DNA from: Candidatus Micrarchaeota archaeon CG_4_10_14_0_2_um_filter_60_11
Lineage (GTDB): Archaea > Micrarchaeota > Micrarchaeia > Norongarragalinales > Norongarragalinaceae
DNA: 8,633 nucleotides
NCBI GenBank assembly: GCA_002792915.1
Contig: PFPF01000023.1
Coordinates: 1 to 8,633 of the forward strand
Reading direction: 5' to 3'
Shown: positions 5,443-8,633 of the stretch, in pieces
Layout: the number at the start of each line of letters is the position of its first letter
Numbering within the stretch: position 1 is the first letter of the stretch
Position numbers and translations under genes: made by a program
Notes under the pieces: generated by a model
Told to the model about the DNA's origin: nothing
The model's input: the letters and a program-made list of their open reading frames with translations, nothing else
Databases searched by the model: none

Positions 5443-6668
5443 GCCGCGGCTTCTTCCCGCTTCTTCTTCCACCAGTTGTAGCCGTAGACGGCGACAAGGA
5501 GGATTACGAGGGCGTAGAGGAGCCATGAATAGTCCGCCTGCTGCGTTGGCGTTGCCGACGCAGTCGGCTTGGAAATGCACGCTTGGTAGCGCGAGTAAAC
5601 CGAGTCTATTTTCGCGGTAACGGGCGGCAGCAACTCGAGCATCTTCGCGTAACCAATCGCGCTCGCCTTTTCGCGGTAGTACTCGACTTCCTGCCAGTCG
5701 CGGGTAACATCCGCCGTAACTATGCCGCACGACTGCAGGACGGTTTTTGCCTGCGTGACGAACTGGTAGCGCAGGTAGGCGGCGTCGTACGCCTCGAGGG
5801 CGCGCCCCTTCGAGTACGCGAACGAGAAGGAGGAAACGGAGTCGTTGACCCAAGCCCGCTTGTAGGAGTACAGCGAGTTGAGGGTGACGGACGGGTTCGA
5901 GGAAGCGAACTTCGAGTACAGGCTGGAGAGGCCTATGTCCTTCAGGTTTTCCAGGCTGTTGTAAATGTTCTCGTTGTCCGGCGCCGTTATCGGGGACTTG
6001 AACACGGCGGACTGGGCCGACGCAATGGCGTTCAAGTAGTCCTGATAGACCGTGAAGAACGCGGAGAGGCGGCTGAAGCTCGTGTTGTAATAGTAAACGA
6101 GCGTCGAGAGCTCTGACGCGGAATAAACGTCGTTGAAAACCTGCTGTTGCGACTGGCCCTCCTGAAACATCGCGTTCGTGTCGTCCGCCGCCTGCACGAG
6201 CAGCGTCAGGTTCGCCTCCACCTGCGAGAAGTCAAGGTAGGCGTACTTGGACTGCACGACTTGCGCCAAGTCGTTCAGGTTCGCCTGGCTCTGCTGCAGC
6301 GCGATGAGCGAGGACGAAAAGGCGGGAGCGAGCGACGAAAAAGAATATCCTTTCGGCTCTATGAAGTCGTGCACCGCGCCGTAATCGTACGCCGACGCCG
6401 CGACGGCCGACAGCTTCACCTCGTCGGAAACCACGTCGCCGAGGTATTCGCTGACCGCCACCACGAGCTTCTTGGAAACCGGGGGATAGATTTGCGTGTA
6501 ATAAATCCAGTAGGAATCCGCGCCGACCTCGAGCGGCTGCGGCAGCGTTGTCACCGCCTCGCCAGCCGTGTAAGGCGACGCCTTCTCTTCCGCCTCGCTG
6601 CTCGACACCGCGCAGGCGAACTGCGCCGCGAGCGCGAGGAATACGAATGCAAAAAACAACCGCTTCAT
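5439..6668 (-). CDS. Secreted, C-terminally membrane-anchored protein of unknown function
   Basis: 409 residues; I do not recognise the family. The N-terminus MKRLFFAFVFLALAAQFACA is a clear Sec signal peptide with likely cleavage after ACA. Residues from about 21 to 365 form a mostly helical, Tyr-, Ser- and Ala-rich ectodomain with several YS and SS runs. It holds three N-x-S/T sequons (NLT, NTS, NDS) and two Cys at about 314 and 364 that could pair. A short Thr/Pro/Ala linker (SKPTASATPTQQ) leads to one membrane helix (about 381-399, LLYALVILLVAVYGYNWW) and a basic tail KKKREEAAA. The topology is an extracellular domain with a cytoplasmic tip. It lies just downstream of the pilus genes on the same strand but has its own promoter box. 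A role as a surface or pilus accessory protein is only inferred from position. The stop overlaps the nif3 stop tail to tail. Confidence 0.85.
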   Translation of the reverse strand: MKRLFFAFVFLALAAQFACAVSSSEAEEKASPYTAGEAVTTLPQPLEVGADSYWIYYTQIYPPVSKKLVVAVSEYLGDVVSDEVKLSAVAASAYDYGAVHDFIEPKGYSFSSLAPAFSSSLIALQQSQANLNDLAQVVQSKYAYLDFSQVEANLTLLVQAADDTNAMFQEGQSQQQVFNDVYSASELSTLVYYYNTSFSRLSAFFTVYQDYLNAIASAQSAVFKSPITAPDNENIYNSLENLKDIGLSSLYSKFASSNPSVTLNSLYSYKRAWVNDSVSSFSFAYSKGRALEAYDAAYLRYQFVTQAKTVLQSCGIVTADVTRDWQEVEYYREKASAIGYAKMLELLPPVTAKIDSVYSRYQACISKPTASATPTQQADYSWLLYALVILLVAVYGYNWWKKKREEAAA

Positions 6669-6691
6669 GCCGCACGCATTAACTTCCCGGC

Positions 6692-6700
6692 TAATAAAAG
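6692..6700 (-). promoter_or_regulatory. Candidate TATA box for the 409-residue membrane-anchored protein
   Basis: On the minus strand this reads CTTTTATTA, preceded by ACAACT as a possible BRE, and begins 32 nt before ATG 6668. The expected transcription start is close to the ATG, so the mRNA would be leaderless or nearly so. No Shine-Dalgarno stands before the ATG (gcgtgcggc). This indicates a transcript separate from the upstream pilus genes. Confidence 0.5.
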
Positions 6701-6747
6701 AGTTGTGGGAATAAGGCGGAGGGACGGAAGCGCGTAAATTACGGCAA

Positions 6748-6927
6748 TTAAGGGGACACGGTGGCGTTCAGCCCCGCCTTTAGCGAGGCGATTATCTGGG
6801 ACTGGTTGTCAATGTTCGCCTCGGCGCCCGCGAAGACGCCGCCGCGCACGAGTATCACGACGAGCGCCACGAACAGTATGACGCCGCCCACTAGCATGAC
6901 GAATTCCATCGCGGTCTGCGCTTTCAC
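6748..6927 (-). CDS. Small type IV prepilin-like protein with class III signal peptide
   Basis: A 59-codon gene starting at GTG 6927 and ending at TAA 6748. It begins MKAQTAMEFVMLVGG. This matches the archaeal class III signal peptide: a short charged leader, cleavage just before Gln, then the x-A-x-E-F pattern and a hydrophobic helix of about 20 residues (FVMLVGGVILFVALVVILV). A prepilin peptidase of the EppA type would be expected to cut before Gln4, leaving about 56 residues. The C-terminal 30 residues (RGGVFAGAEANIDNQSQII and on) are polar and could lie on the filament surface. GTG is the only ordinary start codon upstream of the motif in this frame; the ribosome site is weak. It begins 10 nt after the 33-codon pilin and is surely in the same operon. 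Likely a filament subunit or minor pilin. Confidence 0.82.
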   Translation of the reverse strand: MKAQTAMEFVMLVGGVILFVALVVILVRGGVFAGAEANIDNQSQIIASLKAGLNATVSP

Positions 6928-6937
6928 CGCAATCCGC

Positions 6938-7039
6938 TCAGCCGAGGATCTTGGTCTTCACGATGTAAGCGATTACGGTGACGAACACCACCGCTCCGCC
7001 CAACAGCAACGCGTATTCGACGCTCGCTTGCCCGCGCAT
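6938..7039 (-). CDS. Extremely short prepilin-like protein with class III signal peptide
   Basis: A 33-codon gene from ATG 7039 to TGA 6938. The sequence begins MRGQASVEYALLLGG, a textbook class III motif: RG then Gln, with S-V-E-Y at the following positions. It ends after one hydrophobic helix with YIVKTKILG. Cleavage before Gln4 would leave about 30 residues, essentially just the pilin N-terminal helix with no room for a head domain. That it is a real gene is supported by the intact signal motif, by the GGAGTGGTG ribosome site 6 nt upstream, by the start directly abutting the platform-gene stop, and by a second pilin-like gene 10 nt downstream. It could be a filament subunit, a minor or initiator pilin, or a helix-only regulator of assembly. 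Confidence 0.8.
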   Translation of the reverse strand: MRGQASVEYALLLGGAVVFVTVIAYIVKTKILG

Positions 7040-7960
7040 TCAACACACCACTCCCGACCCACCGACGATGGTGAGACTGAACCACTTGCCCAACTCGAAA
7101 ACGAGGAGCGCAACGAGTATCATGACCGGCGCGTACAATATATACCTTGCCATCTTTCCCTCGCGAATTACGCCGATTGCGAACGCGGCGATGACCGATT
7201 CCACGCCGAGGAACAATGTGAGCAGGAAATTCAAGTCGCACAGGCTCACGGACTGCTTGGAAGCTCCGGGCATCGCGCCGCCTATCCCCATGTTGATGTA
7301 ATTCACGATGGTTATCGTGAAGCCGAAGATGAACGGGGAAAGCAGAACCGCGGACACCGCCAAAAACAAGACGTGCATGGTGGTGCGCGAGTAGCGTTCG
7401 CGCTTGATGCGCAGCACGTCGCGCGAGTCCTCCGCGATTTCCGCCATCACGCCCGCAAGCCCCGCGCCCGCGCGCTTGGCGTCCACAATTATGGCTGCCG
7501 TGCGCTTGAACAGCACCGAACCGCCCGCTTCGGCGGCTTCTATGAGCACGTCGTCGAAAGTCTTGCCGTCCTTGAGCTTCTTGAGCGCCGCCTTCAAGTC
7601 GTCGCCCAGCGGGCCGTAACCGCCGTCCGCGGCTTCCTGCAGCGCGCCCTCGACGGTTCCGCCCGCCTTGAGCACGAGGCTCATGTGCTTGAGCGCGTCA
7701 GGCATGTTCTCCTCCACTTTCGAGATGCGCGTGTTGCGGATGCTGACGGGCACGGTTACGACCAAACTCATCACGGCGAGGAACGCGACCGCTGAAACCA
7801 CCGGCGAGACGCGCAGCGCCTGCAGCGTTGCCGCCACGAGGACTGCCGTGACCACGAAGAAGAACGCGAACAGCTCGAACGAGCACTTGAACCCGCTCGC
7901 GGCGTAATACCGCCTGAGCAGTAAGTATCTTGACTTCAACGCGTCGAAAAACCTTACCAT
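7040..7960 (-). CDS. Type IV pilus assembly platform protein, TadC/GspF family (second of a pair)
   Basis: 306 residues, half the size of FlaJ-type archaeal platform proteins and similar to TadC. Two membrane helices near the N-terminus (about 29-49 and 53-72) precede a cytoplasmic T2SSF helical domain (about 85-190), with MPDALKHMSLVLKAGGTVE at its start and GYGPLGDDLKAALKKLKDG in its middle. Three more helices follow (about 195-221, 243-265, 271-291). Such proteins sit in the inner membrane and couple the pilus ATPase to pilin insertion. The ATG at 7960 overlaps the end of the upstream TadC-like gene by seven bases, and the stop touches the start of the 33-codon pilin. Tandem half-size platform genes recall EpdJ/EpdK of methanococcal pili and TadB/TadC of bacteria. 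Confidence 0.88.
   Translation of the reverse strand: MVRFFDALKSRYLLLRRYYAASGFKCSFELFAFFFVVTAVLVAATLQALRVSPVVSAVAFLAVMSLVVTVPVSIRNTRISKVEENMPDALKHMSLVLKAGGTVEGALQEAADGGYGPLGDDLKAALKKLKDGKTFDDVLIEAAEAGGSVLFKRTAAIIVDAKRAGAGLAGVMAEIAEDSRDVLRIKRERYSRTTMHVLFLAVSAVLLSPFIFGFTITIVNYINMGIGGAMPGASKQSVSLCDLNFLLTLFLGVESVIAAFAIGVIREGKMARYILYAPVMILVALLVFELGKWFSLTIVGGSGVVC
7046..7054 (-). promoter_or_regulatory. Ribosome binding site of the 33-codon pilin
   Basis: On the minus strand this reads GGAGTGGTG, 6 nt before ATG 7039 and inside the last codons of the platform gene. A good match at standard spacing supports translation of the very short ORF. Confidence 0.65.
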
Positions 7961-8633
7961 GCGACCGGCTCCAGCCTCTTGGTGATGTACAAAATCGCGA
8001 ACATCGCGGCGATGATGCCGCCGAACGCGCCGTAAACGAAGAACGGCGGCAGGCCCCCGCCGAAAAGCGGAATTTGCATCACGGCGGACAAAATTGCCGC
8101 ACCCACGGGCGCTACGACCGCCACCATGATGTAAATGATGTTGATGAAATTCAAGCGCTCGGTGAAGTCGCGGATGCTCATGCGCGTCTCGAACGACACG
8201 TCGTCCGCGATGTCCGTGATAATCTGGGAGAGGCTGCCGCCCGTCTTGAGGGCGCGCACGATTTGCGTCAACGCCTTGCGGAGCCCTTTCGAACGCGTGC
8301 GCCTCAACAGCTTTGACAGGGCATCCTCGGTGCTCAACCCGTTCGCCATGTCGCCGAGCACGCGGTTCAGCTCCTCGCTGAGCACGCCGTAGTCCGACTG
8401 CGCGACCGAGCGCAGCGCGCGGTAGAAGCTCACACCCGCCTTGATTTGCGTCGCGAGCTGGCGAAGCGCGAAGGGAAGCACGCGGTCGATATCGCGAGCC
8501 CGCGAATCCGCCTTCGACGCGGGGTAAGCCATTGCGGCGACTATCACCATGGCGAAAGCCGCCACGCCCGCGACGGGCGCGAGCAACAGCAGCAGCGAGT
8601 CGCCGAAAGCCGCGCCGAGCGCGCCGAACAGCA
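7954..8633 (-). CDS. Type IV pilus assembly platform protein, TadB/TadC/GspF family (first of a pair), 5' end cut by window edge
   Basis: The frame is open to the window edge, so the true start lies outside; a TTG near 8586 is internal. About 225 residues are visible. They comprise an N-terminal hydrophobic segment (LLLLLAPVAGVAAFAMVIVA), then the T2SSF domain opening with RVLPFALRQLATQIKAGVSF and containing SDYGVLSEELNRVLGDMANG and ALKTGGSLSQIITDIADDV. Two closing membrane helices follow (INIIYIMVAVVAPVGAAIL and FVYGAFGGIIAAMFAILYI). The role is the same as for its downstream partner: a membrane platform for pilus polymerisation driven by a TadA/EpdL-type ATPase, expected further upstream. 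The seven-base ATGGTAA overlap with the next gene implies coupled translation and a paired, probably heteromeric, platform. Confidence 0.88.
   Translation of the reverse strand, partial: LFGALGAAFGDSLLLLLAPVAGVAAFAMVIVAAMAYPASKADSRARDIDRVLPFALRQLATQIKAGVSFYRALRSVAQSDYGVLSEELNRVLGDMANGLSTEDALSKLLRRTRSKGLRKALTQIVRALKTGGSLSQIITDIADDVSFETRMSIRDFTERLNFINIIYIMVAVVAPVGAAILSAVMQIPLFGGGLPPFFVYGAFGGIIAAMFAILYITKRLEPVAW

Noticed and set aside
4381..5853. Long minus-strand frames across porG, nif3 and the end of the membrane protein gene
   Set aside because: They are low-complexity Arg/Ala/Ser-rich translations that conflict with recognised genes and lack ribosome sites.
6600..6668. Lipoprotein signal (Cys19) in the 409-residue protein
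   Set aside because: The residues before the Cys (QFA) do not fit a lipobox, while ACA followed by VSSS fits ordinary signal peptidase cleavage.
6734..6742. Small inverted repeat GTAAATTAC after the 59-codon pilin
   Set aside because: The arms are only four bases with a single-base centre, there is no T-run for termination, and it is too far from the next start for a core promoter. Chance is likely.
6761..7795. A 344-codon plus-strand frame across the pilin and TadC genes
   Set aside because: Its composition is His-, Arg- and Glu-rich, typical of an antisense shadow. The minus strand shows two class III signal peptides and a T2SSF domain.
7954..8586. Start of the first TadC-like gene at TTG 8586
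   Set aside because: The frame continues open to the window edge with hydrophobic residues that belong to the same membrane helix, so the real start lies outside.

Overview
The window looks archaeal. It carries an ftsZ-secE-spt5 cluster, an AMP phosphorylase, an eIF2B-like ribose-1,5-bisphosphate isomerase, a pyruvate:ferredoxin oxidoreductase gamma subunit, and pilins with archaeal class III signal peptides. TATA-type boxes lie 30-37 nt upstream of start codons. The DNA is GC-rich and densely packed: no gap exceeds about 100 bases and no RNA gene, CRISPR array or insertion sequence is visible. A small-genome euryarchaeal or DPANN-type lineage (for example Micrarchaeota or Diapherotrites) is my guess. 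The lineage cannot be settled from this window.

Layout. (1) Positions 1-1556, minus strand: ftsZ, secE and the 5' part of spt5 (cut by the window edge) form a division/secretion/transcription cluster known from many archaea. (2) Positions 1557-1648: a divergent promoter region. (3) Positions 1649-5442, plus strand: ribose-1,5-bisphosphate isomerase, AMP phosphorylase, a porG without its partner subunits, and a Nif3/DUF34 metal-binding protein. The first two catalyse consecutive steps of the archaeal AMP degradation pathway that feeds ribulose-1,5-bisphosphate to type III RuBisCO; no RuBisCO gene is in view. (4) Positions 5439-6668, minus strand: an unrecognised secreted protein with a C-terminal membrane anchor. 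Its stop codon interlocks with that of the nif3 gene. (5) Positions 6748-8633, minus strand: a type IV pilus-like operon. It has two half-size TadC/GspF-type platform proteins (the first cut by the window edge) followed by two very small prepilin-like genes of 33 and 59 codons. The expected ATPase would lie upstream, outside the window.

Translation signals fall into two classes. Genes that appear to start a transcript (1649, 2631, and 6668 on the minus strand) have a CTTTTA-type box 30-37 nt upstream of ATG and no Shine-Dalgarno, which suggests leaderless or nearly leaderless mRNAs. Several internal genes (porG, nif3, the 33-aa pilin) have GGAGTGA- or GGTGA-type ribosome binding sites.

The points most worth a second look are the two mini-pilins, a Glu in place of the usual Lys in the phosphate-binding KHS motif of the AMP phosphorylase, the unknown surface protein next to the pilus operon, and the isolated porG.
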